A stretch of 64,000 bases of DNA. It comes from Calendula officinalis (taxonomy: Eukaryota > Streptophyta > Magnoliopsida > Asterales > Asteraceae). The notes beneath the pieces were generated by a model that ran no database searches, had not been told where the DNA came from, and saw nothing but the letters and a program-made list of their open reading frames with translations. The position numbers and the translations under genes were made by a program. This document shows, piece by piece, positions 33,501 through 47,500 of this stretch (position 1 is the first letter of the stretch; each line of letters begins with the position of its first letter). Where the stretch lies: the NCBI GenBank assembly GCA_963853835.1, contig OY970824.1, forward strand, positions 40,804,727-40,868,726. The letters are read 5' to 3'.

Positions 33501-36500
33501 CGGCCCGAACACCACTTCGGCCCGAACATCCCACTTCGGCCCGAACACCACTTCGGCCCGAACATCCCTCTTCGGCCCGAACTCTCCAATATCCAAGATT
33601 GTGTGAAAAAAGGTGCTATACTAAAACATTCATAACTTTCAGCTCGGGTGTCCGTTTCACGCCCATGAGTAACCAAAATAGCTGGTTCGTTCGTCACTGC
33701 CAAGAACAAGTTCGGCCCGAACTCTTCACTATTCCCGGCCCGAACTTCAACCTCGGCCCGAACTTCGACCTCGGCCCGAACATCATCCTCGGCCCGAACA
33801 CCGAACTTCGGCCCGAACACCACTTCGGTCCGAACACCACTTCGGTCCGAACACCCCTTCGGCCCGAACGTCCCACTTCAGCCCGAACACCACTTCGGCC
33901 CGAACATCCCTCTTCGGCCCGAACTCTTCAATATCCAAGATTGTGTGACAAAAAGTGCTATACTAAAACATTCATAACATTCAGCTCGGGTGTCCGTTTC
34001 ACGCCCACGAGTAACCAAAATAGCTGGTTCGTTCGTCATTGCCAAGAACAAGTTCGGCCCGAACTCTTCACTGTTCCCGGCCCGAACTTCATTTTCGGCC
34101 CGAACTTCAACCTCGGCCCGAACTTCAACCTCGGCCCGAACTCCGACCTCGGCCCGAACTTCAACCTCGGCCCGAACATCATCCTCGGCCCGAAAACCGA
34201 ACTTCGGCCCGAACACCACTTCGGCCAGAACATCCCACTTCGGCCCGAACACCACTTCGGCCCGACCATCCCTCTTCGGCCCGAACTCTTCAATATCCAA
34301 GATTGTGTGACAAAAGGTGCTATACTAAAACATTCATAACTTTCAGCTCGGGTGTCCGTTTCACGCCCACGAGTAAGCAAAATAGTTGGTTCGTTCGTCA
34401 CTGCCAAGAACGAGTTCGGCCCGAACTCTTCACTGTTCCCGGCCCGAACTTCATTTTCGGTCCGAACTTCAACCTCGGCCCGAACTCCGACCTCGGCCCG
34501 AACTTCAACCTCGGCCCGAACATCATCCTCGGCCCGAACACCGAACTTCGGCCCGAACACCACTTCGGTCCGAACACCACTTCGGCCAGAACATCCCACT
34601 TCGGCCCGAACACCACTTAGGCCCGAACATCCCTCTTCGGCCCGAACTCTTCAATATCCAAGATTGTGTGACAAAATGTGCTATACTAAAACATTCATAA
34701 CTTTCAGCTCGGGTGTCCGTTTCACGCCCACGAGTAAGCAAAATAGCTGGTTCGTTCGTCACTGCCAAGAACAACTTCGGCCCGAACTCTTCACTGTTCC
34801 CGGCCCGAACTTCATTTTCGGCCCGAACTTCAACCTCGGCCCGAACTTCAACCTCGGCCCGAACTCCGACCTCGGCCCGAACTTCAACCTCGGCCCGAAC
34901 ATCATCCTCGGCCCGAACACCGAACTTCAGCCCGAACACCACTTCGGCCCGAACACCACTTCGGCCGGAACAGCACTTCGGCCCGAACATCCCACTTCGG
35001 CCCGAACACCACTTCGGCCCGAACATCCCTCTTCGGCCCGAACTCTTCAATATCCAAGATTGTGTGACAAAAGGTGCTATACTAAAACATTCATAACTTT
35101 CAACTCGGGTGTCCGTTTCACGCCCACGAGTAACCAAAATAGCTGGTTCGTTCGTCACTGCCAAGAACAAGTTCGGCCCGAACTCTTCACTGTTCCCGGC
35201 CCGAACTTCATTTTCGGCACGAACTTCAACCTCGGCCCGATCTCCGACCTCGGCTCGAACTTCAACCTCGGCCCGAACATCATCCACGGCCCGAACACCG
35301 AACTTCGGCCCGAACACCACTTGGGCCCGAACATCCCACTTCGGCCCGAACACCACTTCGGCCCAAACATCACTCTTCGGCCCGAACGCTTCAATATCCA
35401 AGATTGTGTGACAAAAGGTGCTATACTAAAACATTCATAACTTTCAGTTCGGGTGTCCGTTTCACGCCCACGAGTAAGCAAAATAGTAGGTTCGTTCGTC
35501 ACTGCCAAGATCAAGTTCGGCCCGAACTCTTCACTGTTCCCGGCTCGAACTTCATTTTCGGCCCGAACTTCAACCTCGGCTCGAACTCCGACCTCGGCCC
35601 GAACTTCAACCTCGGCCCGAACATCATCCTCGGCCCAAACACCGAACTTCTGCCCGAACACCACTTCGGCCCGAACATCCCACTTCGGCCCGAACACCAC
35701 TTCGCCCCGAACATCCCTCTTCGGCCCGAACTCTTCAATATCCAAGATTGTGTGACAAAAGGTGCTATACTAAAACATTCATAACTTTCAGCTTGGGTGT
35801 CCGTTTCACGCCCACGAGTAACCAAAATAGCTGGTTCGTTCGTCACTGCCAAGAACAAGTTCGGCGCGAACTTTTCACTGTTCCCGGCCCGAACTTCATT
35901 TACGGCCCGACTCCGACCTCGGCCCGAACTTCAACCTCGGCCCGAACTCCGACCTCGGCCCGAACTTCAACCTCGGCCAGAACATCATCCTCGGCCCGAA
36001 CACCACTTCGGCCCGAACACCACTTCGGCCCGAACATCCCACTTCGGCCCGAACACCACTTCGGCCCGAACATCCCTCTTCAGCCCGAACTCTTCAATAT
36101 CCAAGATTGTGTGACAAAAGGTGCTATACTAAAACATTCATAACTTTCAGCTCGGTTGTCCGTTTCACGCCCACGAGTAACCAAAATAGCTGGGTCGTTC
36201 GTCACTGCCAAGAACAAGTTCGGCCCGAACTCTTCACTGTTCCCGTCGCGAACTTCATTTTCGGCCCGAACTTCAACCTCGGCCCGAACTCCGACCTTGG
36301 CCCGAACTTGAACCTCGGCCCGAACATCATCCTCGGCCCGAACACCGAACTTCGGCTCGAACACCACTTCGGCCCGAACACCACTTCGGCCAGAACATCC
36401 CACTTCGGCCCGAACACCACTTAGGCCCGAACATCCCTCTTCGGCCCGAACTCTTCAATATCCAAGATTGTGTGACAAAGTGTGCTATACTAAAACATTC

Positions 36501-38900
36501 ATAACTTTCAGCTCGGGTGTCCGTTTCACGCCCACGAGTAAGCAAAATAGCTGGTTCGTTCGTCACTGCCAAGAACAAGTTCGGCCCGAACTCTTCACTG
36601 TTCCCGGCCCGAACTTCAACCTCGGCCCGAACTCCGACCTCGGCCCGAACTTCAACCTCGGCCCGAACATCATCCTCGGCCCGAACACCGAACTTCAGCC
36701 CGAACACCACTTCGGCCCGAACACCACTTCGGCCCGAACATCCCACTTCGGCCCGAACACCACTTCGGCCCGAACATCCCTCTTCGGCCCGAACTCTTCA
36801 ATATCCAAGATTGTGTGACAAAAGGTGCTATACTAAAACATTCATAACTTTCAACTCGGGTGTCCGTTTCACGCCCACGAGTAACCAAAATAGCTGGTTC
36901 ATTCGTCACTGCCAAGAACAAGTTCCGCCCGAACTCTTCACTGTTCCCGGCCCGAACGTCATTTTCGGCCCGAACTTCAACCTCGGCCCGAACTTCAACC
37001 TCGGCCCGAACTCCGACCTCGGCCCGAACTTCAACCTCGGCCCGAACATCATCCTCGGCCCGAACACCGAACTTCGGCCCGAACACCACTTCGGCCTGAA
37101 CATCCCACTTCGGCCCGAACTCTTCAATATCCAAGATTGTGTGACAAAAGGTGCTATACTAAAACATTCATAACTTTCAGTTCGGGTGTCCGTTTCACGC
37201 CCACGAGTAAGCAAAATAGCAGGTTCGTTCGTCACTGCCAAGATCAAGTTCGGCCCGAACTCTTCTCTGTTCCCGGCTCGAACTTCATTTTCGGCCCGAA
37301 CTTCAACCTCGGCCCGAACTCCGACCTCGGCCCGAACTTCAACCTCGGCCCGAACATCATCCTCGGCTCGAACACCGAACTTCGCCCCGAACACCACTTC
37401 GGCCCGAACATCCCATTTCGGCCCGAACACCACTTCGCCCCGAACATCCCTCTTCGGCCCGAACTCTTCAATATCCAAGATTGTGTGACAAAAGGTGCTA
37501 TACTAAAACATTGATAACTTTCAGCTCGGGTGTCTGTTTCACGCCCACGAGTAACCAAAATAGCTGGTTCGTTCGTCACTGCCAAGAACAAGTTCGGCCC
37601 GAAATTTTCACTGTTCCCGGCCCGAACTTCATTTACGGCCCGAACTCCGACCTTGGCCCGAAATTCAACCTCGGCCCGAACTCCGACCTCGGCCCGAACT
37701 TCAACCTCGGCCCGAACATCATCCTCGGCCAGAACACCACTTCGGCCCGAACACCACTTCGGCCCGAACATCCCTCTTCAGCCCGAACTCTTCAATATCT
37801 AAGATTGTGTGACAAAAGGTGCTATACTAAAACATTCGTAACTTTCAGCTCGGGTGTCCGTTTCACGCCCACGAGTAACCAAAATAGCTGGTTCGTTCGT
37901 CACTGCCAAGAACAAGTTCGGCCCGAACTCTTCACTGTTCCCGGCCCGAACTTCATTTTCGGCCCGAACTTCGACCTCGGCCCGAACTCCGACCTCGGCC
38001 CGAACTTCAACCTCGGCCCGAACATCATCCTCGGCCTGAACACCGAACTTCGGTCCGAACACCACTTCGGCCCGAACATCCCTCTTCGGCCCGAACTCTT
38101 CAATATCCAAAATTGTGTGACAAAAGGTGCTATACTAGAACATTCATAACTTTCAGCTCGGGTGTCCGTTTCACGCCTACGAGTAACCAAAATAGCTGGT
38201 TCGTTCGTCACTGCCAAGAACAAATTCGGCCCGAACTCTTCACTGTTCCCGGCCCGAACTTCATTTTCGGCCCGAACTTCATTTTCAGCCCGAACTTCAA
38301 CCTCGGCCCGAACTTCATCCTCGGACCGAACTCCGATGTCGGCCCGAACTTCAACCTCGGCCAGAACATCATCCTCGGCCCGAACACCGAACTTCGGCCC
38401 GAACACCACTTCGGCCCGAACACCACTTCGGCCCGAACACCACTTTGGCCCGAACTCTTCAATATCCAAGATTGTGTGACAAAAGGTGCTACACTAAAAC
38501 ATTCATAACTTTCAGCTCGGGTGTCCGTTTCACGCCCACGAGTAAGCAAAATAGCTGGTTCGTTCGTCACTGCCAAGAACAAGTTCGGCCCGAAATCTTC
38601 ACTGTTCCCGACCCGAACTTCATTTTCGGCCCGAACTTCAACCTCGGCCCGAACTTCAACCTCGGCTCGAACTCCGACCTCGGCCCGAACTTCAACCTCG
38701 GCACGAACATCATCCTTGGCCCGAACACCGAACTTCGGCCCGAACACCACTTCGGCCCGAACACCACTTCGGCCCGAACACCACTTCGGCCCGAACATCC
38801 CACTTCGGCCCGAACTGCAACCTCGGCCCGAACTCCGACCTCGGCCCGAACTTCATCCTCGGCCCGAATGTCATCCTCGGCCCGAACACCGAACTTCGGC
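30600..38900. repeat. Segmental duplication within the array, copy 1 (partner near 44.6-51.3 kb)
   Basis: Monomers at 30671, 31067 and 31465 correspond in order and variant content to those at 44628, 45024 and 45405 (offset about 13.95 kb). Monomers from 33648 to 38521 correspond to those from 45784 to 50926 (offset about 12.0-12.4 kb). The offset falls by about 1.8 kb exactly where the 5-monomer tandem duplication lies in this copy, so one event changed only one copy. Boundaries are approximate because they were judged from shared variants. Confidence 0.75.
31465..35108. repeat. Tandem duplication of a 5-monomer block (31465-33268, 33269-35108)
   Basis: Five consecutive monomers recur with the same variants: GTGTGAAAAAAGG at 31798 and 33600, the 'CCCATGAGTAACC' core, the GTAAGCAAAATAGTTGG core variant, AACGAGTTCGG, AACAACTTCGG, and a CGGCCGGAAC sub-repeat before AGCACTT. 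Periods are 1804 and 1840 bp. The 36-bp difference is two sub-repeats missing from the second monomer of the first copy (306 against 342 bp). Confidence 0.86.
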
Positions 38901-39060
38901 CCGAACACCACTTCGGCCCGAACACCACTTCGGCCCGAACATCCCACTTCGGCCCGAACACCACTTTGGCCCGAATATCCCTCTTCGGCCCGAAGTCTTC
39001 AATATCCAAGATTGTGTGACAAAAGGTGCTATACTAAAACATTCATAACTTTCAGCTCGG
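38521..39060. repeat. Oversized 540-bp monomer with doubled sub-repeat ladder
   Basis: This is the longest spacing between core anchors in the window. The ladder runs through its usual terminal steps (ACCACTT, ATCCCACTT), then re-enters the early steps (TGCAACCT, TCCGACCT, TTCATCCT, GTCATCCT, ACCGAACTT) and runs to the end again without an intervening core. The simplest reading is out-of-register exchange inside the ladders of two monomers that deleted one core. Confidence 0.85.
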
Positions 39061-42000
39061 GTGTTCGTTTCACGCCCAGAAGTAACCAAAATAGCTCGTT
39101 CGTTCGTCACTGCCAAGAACAAGTTCGGCCCGAACTCTTCACTGTTCCCGGCCCGAACTTCATTTTCGGCCCGAACTTCAACCTCGGCCCGAACTTCAAC
39201 CTCGGCCCGAACATCATCCTAGGCCCGAACACCGAACTTCGGCCCGAACACCACTTGGGCCCGAACATCCCACTTCGGCCCGAACACCACTTCGGCTCGA
39301 ACATCCCTCTTCGGCCCGAAGTCTTCAATATCCAAGATTGTGTGACAAAAGGTGCTATACTAAAACATTCATAACTTTCAGCTCGGGTGTCCGTTTCACG
39401 CCCAGAAGTAACCAAAATAGCTCGTTCGTTCGTCACTGCCAAGAACAAGTTCGGCCCGAACTCTTCACTGTTCCCGGCCCGAACTTCATTTTCGGCCCAA
39501 ACTTCAACGTCGGCCCGAACTCCGACCTCGGCCCGAACTTCAACTTCGGCCCGAACATCATCCTCGGCCCGAACACCGAACTTCGGCCCGAACACCACTT
39601 CGGTCCGAACACCACTTCGGCCCGAACGTCCCACTTCGGCCCGAACACCACTTCGGCCCGAACATCCCTCTTCGGCCCGAACTCTTCAATATCCAAGATT
39701 GTGTGACAAAAGGTGCTATACTAAAACATTCATAACTTTCAGCTCGGGTGTCCGTTTCACGCCCACGAGTAACCAAAATAGTTGGTTCGTTCGTCACTAC
39801 CAAGAACAAGTTCGGCCCGAACTCTTCACTGTTCCCGGCCCGAACTTCATTTTCTGCTCGAACTTCAACCTCGGCCCGAACTTCAACCTTGACCCGAACT
39901 CCGACCTCGGCCCGAACTTCAACCTCGGCCCGAACATCATCCTCGGCCCGAACACCGAACTTCGGCCCGAACACCACTTCGGCCTGAACATCCCACTTCG
40001 GCCCGAACACCACTTCGGCCCGAACATCCCTCTTCGGCCCGAACTCTTCAATATCCAAGATTGTGTGACAAAAGGTGTTATAGTAAAACATTCATAACTT
40101 TCAGCTCAGGTGTCCGTTTCACGCCCACGAGTAAGCAAAATAGCTGGTTCGTTCGTCACTGCCAAGAACAAGTTCGGCCCGAACTCTTCACTGTTCCCGG
40201 CCCGAACTTCATATTCGGCCCGAATTTCAACCTCGGCCCGAACTTCAACCTCGGCCCGAACTCCGACCTCGGCCCGAACTCTGACCTCGGCCCGAACATC
40301 ATCCCCGGCCCGAACACCTAACATCGGCCCGAACACCACTTCGGCCCGAACACCACTTCGGCCCGAACATCGCACTTCTGCCCGAACACCACTTCGGCCC
40401 GAACATCGCTCTTCGGCCCGAACTCTTCAATATCCAAGATTGTGTGACAAAAGGTGCTATACTAAAACATTCATAACTTTCCGCTCGGGTGTCCGTTTCA
40501 CGCCCATGAGTAACCAAAATAGCTGGTTCGTTCGTCACTGCCAAGAACAAGTTCGGCCTGAACTCTTCACTGTTCCCGGCCCGAACTTCATTTTCTGCCC
40601 GAACTTCAACCTCGGCCCGAACTTCAACCTCGGCCCGAACTCCCGGTCCGAACATCATCCTCGGCCCGAACACCGAACTTCGGCCCGAACACCACTTCGG
40701 CCCGAACATCCCACTTCGGCCCGAACACCACTTCGGCCCGAACATCCCTCTACGGCCCGAACTCTTCAATATCCAAGATTGTGTGATAAAATGTGCTATA
40801 CTAAAACATTCATAACTTTCAGCTCGGGTGTCCGTTTCACGCCCACGAGTAACCAAAATAGCTGGTTCGTTCGTCACTGCCAAGAACAACTTCGACCCGA
40901 ACTCTTCACTGTTCCCGACCCGAACTTCATTTTCGGCCCGAACTTCAACCTCGGCCCGAACTTCAACCTCGGCCCGAACTCCGACCTTGGCCCGAACTTC
41001 AACCTCGGCCCGAACTCCGACCTCGGCCCGAACTTCAACCTCGGCCCGAACATCATTCTCGGCCCGAACACCGAACTTCGGCCCGAACACCACTTCGGCC
41101 CGAACATCCCACTTCGGCCCGAACACCACTTCGGCCCGAACATCGCTCTTCGGCCCGAACTCTTCAATATCTAAGATTGTGTGGCAAAAGGTGCTATACT
41201 AAAACATTCATAACTTTCAGCTCGGGTGTCCGTTTCACGCCCACGAGTAACCAAAATAGCTGGTTCGTTCGTCACTGCCAAGAACAAGTTCGGCCCGAAC
41301 TCTTCACTGTTCCCGGCCCGAACTTCATTTTCGGCCCGAACTTTAACCTCGGCCCGAACTTCAACCTCGGCCCGAACTCTGACCTCGACCCGAACTTCAA
41401 CCTCGGCCCGAACGTCATCCTCGGCCCGAACACCGAACTTCGGCCCGAAAACCACTTCGGCCCGAACACCACTTCGGCCCGAACATCCCACTTCGGCCAG
41501 AACACCACTTCGGCCCGAACATCCCTCTTCGGCCCGAACTCTTCAATATCCAAGATTGTGTGATAAAAGGTGCTATACTAAAACATTCATCACATTCAGC
41601 ACGGGTGTCCGTTTCACGCCCACGAGTACCCAAAATAGCTGGTTCGTTCCTCATTGCCAAGAACAAGTTCGGCCTGAACTCTTCACTGTTCCCGGCCCGA
41701 ACTTCATTTTCTGCACGAACTTCAACCTCGGCCCGAACTTCAACCTCGGCCCGAACTCCGACCTCGGCCCGAACTTCAACCTCGGTCCGAACATCATCCT
41801 CGGCCCGAACACCGAACTTCGGCCCGAACACCACTTCGGCCCGAACATCCCACTTCGGCCCGAACACCACTTCGGCCCCAACATCCCTCTACGGCCCGAA
41901 CTCTTCAATATCCAAGATTGTGTGATAAAATGTGCTATACTAAAACATTCATAACTTTCAGCTCGGGTGTCCGTTTCACGCCCACGAGTAACCAAAATAG

Positions 42001-42327
42001 TTGGTTCGTTCGTCACTGCCAAGAACAAGTTCGGCCCGAACTCTTCACTGTTCCCGGCCCGAACTTCATATTCGGCCCGAACTTCAACCTCGGCCCGAAC
42101 TTCAACCTCGGCCCGAACTCCGACCTCGGCCCGAACATCATCCCCGGCCCGAACACCTAACTTCGGCCCGAACACCACTTCGGCCCGAACACCACTTCGG
42201 CCCGAACATCCCACTTCGGCCCGAACACCACTTCGGCCCGAACATCGCTCTTCGGCCCGAACTCTTCAATATCCAAGATTGTGTGACAAAAGGTGCTATA
42301 CTAAAACATTCACAACTTTCAGCTCGG

Positions 42328-42603
42328 GTGTCCGAACTTCATTTTCGGCCCGAACTTCAACCTCGGCCCGAACTTCAACCTCGGCCCGAACTTCAACCTC
42401 GGTCCGAACATCATCCTCGGCCCGAACACCGAACTTCGGCCCGAACACCGCTTCGGCCCGAACATCCCACTTCGGCCCGAACACCACTTCGGCCCGAACA
42501 TCCCTCTTCGGTCCGAACATCCCTTTGACGGCCCGAACTCTTCAATATCCAAGATTGTGTGATAAAATGTGCTATACTAAAACAATTATAACTTTCAGCT
42601 CGG
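42328..42603. repeat. Monomer with deleted core
   Basis: At 42330-42335 the core stops after GTGTCCG and passes directly to AACTTCATTTTC, so the conserved stretch through CACGCCCACGAG, CAAAATAGC and CACTGCCAAG is absent. A short CCG at both junctions suggests a microhomology deletion. The ladder also holds a nonstandard ATCCCTTTGACGG step near 42520. Confidence 0.88.
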
Positions 42604-43399
42604 GTGTCCGTTTCACGCCCACGAGTAACCAAAATAGCTGGTTCGTTCGTCACTGCCAAGAACAAGTTCGACCCGAACTCTTCACTGTTCCCGGCCCGAA
42701 CTTCATTTTCGGCCCGAACTTCAACCTCGGCCCGAACTTCAACCTCGGCCCGAACTCCGACCTGGGCCCGAACTTCAACCTCGGCCCGAACTCCGACCTC
42801 GGCCCGAACTTCAACCTCGGCCCGAACATCATTCTCGGCCCGAACACCGAACTTCGGCCCGAACACCACTTCGGCCCGAACATCCCACTTCGGCCCGAAC
42901 ACCACTTCGGCTCGAACATCCCACTTCGGCCCGAACACCACTTCGGCCCGAACATCGCTCTTCGGCCCGAACTCTTCAATATCCAAGATTGTGTGGCAAA
43001 AGGTGCTATACTAAAACATTCATAACTTTCAGCTCGGGTGTCCGTTTCACGCCCACGAGTAACGAAAATAGCTGGTTCGTTCGTCACTGCCAAGAACAAG
43101 TTCGGCCCGAACTCTTCACTGTTCCCGGCCCGAACTTCATTTTCGGCCCGAACTTCAACCTCGGCCCGAACTTCAACCTCGGCCCGAACTCTGACCTCGG
43201 CCCGAACTTCAACCTCGGCCCGAACGTCATCCTCGGCCCGAACACCGAACTTCGGCCCGAACACCACTTCGGCCCGAACATCCCACTTCGGCCCGAACAC
43301 CACTTCAGCCCGAACATCCCTCTACGGCCCGAACTCTTCAATATCCAAGATTGTGTGGCAAAAGGTGCTATACTAAAACATTCATAACTTTCAGCTCGG

Positions 43400-43869
43400 G
43401 TGTCCGTTTCACGCCCACGAGTAACCAAAATAGATGGTCCGTTCGTCACTGCCAAGAACAAGTTCGGCCCGAACTCTTCACTGTTCCCGGACCGAACTTC
43501 ATTTTCGGCCCGAACTTCAACCTCGGCCCGAACTTCAACCTCGGCCCGAACTCCGACCTCGGCCCGAACTTCAACCTCGGCCCGAACATCATCCTCGGCC
43601 CGAACACCGAACTTCAGCCCGAACACCACTTCGGCCCGAATATCCGACCTCGGCCCAAACTTCAACCTCTGCCCGAACATCATCCTCGGCCCGAACACCG
43701 AACTTCGGCCCGAACACCACTTCGGCCCGAACACCACTTCGGCCAGAACATCCCACTTCGGCCCGAACACCACTTAGGCCCGAACATCCCTCTTCGGCCC
43801 GAACTCTTCAATATCCAAGATTGTGTGACAAAATGTGCTATACTAAAACATTCATAACTTTCAGCTCGG
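43400..43869. repeat. Chimeric 470-bp monomer
   Basis: The ladder reaches CAGCCCGAACACCACTTCGG, then at about 43640-43650 jumps through ATATCCGACCT back to early steps (TTCAACCT, ATCATCCT, ACCGAACTT) and finishes normally. It is a second independent example of within-ladder recombination. Confidence 0.8.
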
Positions 43870-44599
43870 GTGTCCGTTTCACGCCCACGAGTAAGCAAAA
43901 TAGCTGGTTCGTTCGTCACTGCCAAGAACAAGTTCGGCCCGAACTCTTCACTGTTCCCGGCCCGAACTTCATTTTCGGCCCGAACTTCAACCTCGGCCCG
44001 AACTTCAACCTCGGCCCGAACTCCGACCTCGGCCCGAACTTCAACCTCGGCCCGAACATCATCCTCGGCCCGAACACCGAACTTCAGCCCGAACACCACT
44101 TCGGCCGGAACACCACTTCGGCCCGAACATCCCACTTCGGCCCGAACACCACTTCGGCCCGAACATCCCTCTTCGACCCGAACTCTTCAATATCCAAGAT
44201 TGTGTGACAAAAGGTGCTATACTAAAACATTCATAACTTTCAACTCGGGTGTCCGTTTCACGCCCACGAGTAACCAAAATAGCTGGTTCGTTCGTCACTG
44301 CCAAGAACAAGTTCGGCCCGAACTCTTCACTGTTCCCGGACCGAACTTCATTTTCGGCCCGAACTTCAACCTCGGCCCGAACTTCAACCTCGGCCCGAAC
44401 TCCGACCTCGGCCCGAACTTCAACCTCGGCCCGAACATCATCCTCGGCCCGAACACCGAACTTCAGCCCGAACACCACTTCGGCCGGAACACCACTTCGG
44501 CCCGAACATCCCACTTCGGCCCGAACACCACTTCGGCCCGAACATCCCTCTTCGGCCTGAACTCTTCAATATCCAAGATTGTGTGGCAAAAAGTGCTAT

Positions 44600-47500
44600 A
44601 CTAAAACATTCATAACTTTCAGCTCGGGTGTCCGTTTCACGCCCACGAGTAACCAAAATAGCTGGTTTGTTCGTCACTGCCAAGAACAAGTTCGGCCCGA
44701 ACTCTTCACTGTTTCCGACCCGAACTTCATTTTCGGCCCGAACTTCAACCTCGGCCCGAACTTCAACCTCGGCCCGAACTCCGACCTCGGCCCGAACTTT
44801 AACCTCGGCCCGAACATCATCCTCGGCCCGAACACCGAACTTCAGTCCGAACACCACTTCGGCCCGAACACCACTTCGGCCGGAACACCACTTCGGCCCG
44901 AACATCCCACTTCGGCCTGAACACCACTTCGGCCCGAACATCCCTCTTCGGCCCGAACTCTTCAATATCCAAGATTGTGTGACAAAAGGTGCTATACTAA
45001 AACATTCATAACATTCAACTCGGGTGTCCGTTTCACGCCCATGAGTAACCAAAATAGCTGGTTCGTTCGTCACTGCCAAGAACAAGTTCGGCTCGAACTC
45101 TTCTCTGTACCCGGCCCGAACTTCATTTTCGGCCCGAATTTCAACCTCAGCCCGAACTTCAACCTCGGCCCGAACTCCGACCTCGGCTCGAACTTCAACC
45201 TCGGCCCGAACATCATCCTCGGCCCGAACTTCAACCTCGGCCCGAACGTCATTCTCGGCCCGAACACCGAACTTCGGCCCGAACATCCCACTTCGGCCCG
45301 AACACCACTTCGGCCCGAACATCGCTCTTCGGCCCGAACTCTTCAATATCCAAGATTGTGTGGCAAAAGGTGCTATACTAAAACATTCATAACTTTCAGC
45401 TCGGGTGTCCGTTTCACGCCCACGAGTAACCAAAATAGTTGGTTCGTTCGTCACTGCCAAGAACAAGTTCGGCCCGAACTCTTCACTGTTCCCGGCCCGA
45501 ACTTCATTTTCGGCCTGAACTTCAACCTCGGCCCGAACTTCAACCTCGGCCCGAACTCTGACCTCGGCCCGAACTTCAACCTCGGCCCGAACGTCATCCT
45601 CGGCCCGAACACCGAACTTCGGCCCGAACACCACTTCGGCCCGAACACCACTTCGGCCCGAACATCCCACTTCGGCCCGAACACCACTTCGGCCCGAACA
45701 TCCCTCTTCGGCCCGAACTCTCCAATATCCAAGATTGTGTGACAAAAGGTGCTATACTAAAACATTCATAACTTTCAGCTCGGGTGTCCGTTTCACGCCC
45801 ATGAGTAACCAAAATAGCTGGTTCGTCCGTCACTGCCAAGAACAAGTTCGGCCCGAACTCTTCACTATTCCCGGCCCGAACTTCAACCTCGGCCCGAACT
45901 TCGACCTCGGCCCGAACATCATCCTCGGCCCGAACACCGAACTTCGGCCCGAACACCACTTCGGTCCGAAACCACTTCGGCCCGAACGTCCCACTTCAGC
46001 CCGAACACCACTTCAGCCCGAACATCCCTCTTCGGCCCGAACTCTTCAATATCCAAGATTGTGTGACAAAAAGTGTTATACTAAAACATTCATAACATTC
46101 AGCTCGGGTGTCCGTTTCACGCCCACGAGTAACCAAAATAGCTGGTTCGTTCGTCACTGCCAAGAACAAGTTCGGCCCGAACTCTTCACTGTTCCCGGCC
46201 CGAACTTCATTTTCGGCCCGAACTTCAACCTCGGCCCGAACTCCGACCTCGGCCCGAACTTCAACCTCGGCCCGAACATCATCCTCGGCCCGAAAACCGA
46301 ACTTCGGCCCGAACACCACTTCGGCCAGAACATCCCACTTCGGCCCGAACACCACTTCGGCCCGACCATCCCTCTTCGGCCCGAACTCTTCAATATCCAA
46401 GATTGTGTGACAAAAGGTGCTATACTAAAACATTCATAACTTTCAGCTCGGGTGTCCGTTTCACGCCCACGAGTAAGCAAAATAGCTGGTTCGTTAGTCA
46501 TTGCCAAGAACGAGTTCGGCCCGAACTCTTCACTGTTCCCGGCCCGAACTTCATTTTCGGCCCGAACTTCAACCTCGGCCCGAACTCCGACCTCGGCCCG
46601 AACTTCAACCTCGGCCCGAACATCATCCTCGGCCCGAACACCGAACTTCGGCCCGAACACCACTTCGGCCCGAACACCACTTCGGCCAGAACATCCCACT
46701 TCGGCCCGAACACCACTTAGGCCCGAACATCCCTCTTCGTCCCGAACTCTTCAATATCCAAGATTGTGTGACAAAATGTGCTATACTAAAACATTCATAA
46801 CTTTCAGCTCGGGTGTCCGTTTCACGCCTACGAGTAAGCAAAATAGCTGGTTCGTTCGTCACTGCCAAGAACAACTTCGGCCCGAACTCTTCACTGTTCC
46901 CAGCCCGAACTTCATTTTCGGCCCGAACTTCAACCTCGGCCCGAACTTCAACCTCGGCCCGAACTACGACCTCGGCCCGAACTTCAACCTCGGCCCGAAC
47001 ATCATCCTCGGCCCGAACACCGAACTTCGGCCGGAACAGCACTTCGGCCCGAACATCCCACTTCGGCCCGAACACCACTTCGGCCCGAACATCCCTCTTC
47101 GGCCCGAACTCTTCAATATCCAAGATTGTGTGACAAAATGTGCTATACTAAAACATTCATAACTTTCAACTCGGGTGTCCGTTTCACGCCCACGAGTAAC
47201 CAAAATAGCTGGTTCGTTCGTCACTGCCAAGAACAAGTTCGGCCCGAACTCTTCACTGTTCCCGGCCCGAACTTCATTTTCGGCACGAACTTCAACCTCG
47301 GCCCGAACTTCAACCTCGGCTCGAACTCTGACCTCGGCTCGAACTTCAACCTCGGCCCGAACATCATCCTCGGCCCGAACACCGAACTTCGGCCCGAACA
47401 CCACTTTGGCCCGAACATCCCACTTCGGCCCGAACACCACTTCGGCCCAAACATCACTCTTCGGCCCGAACTCTTCAATATCCAAGATTGTGTGACAAAA

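Noticed and set aside
44438..45745. 435-codon minus-strand frame in the right array
   Set aside because: It is the same satellite read on the other strand, with repeated AEVEVRAE-type peptide; it has no promoter, no domain and no conserved frame between monomers.
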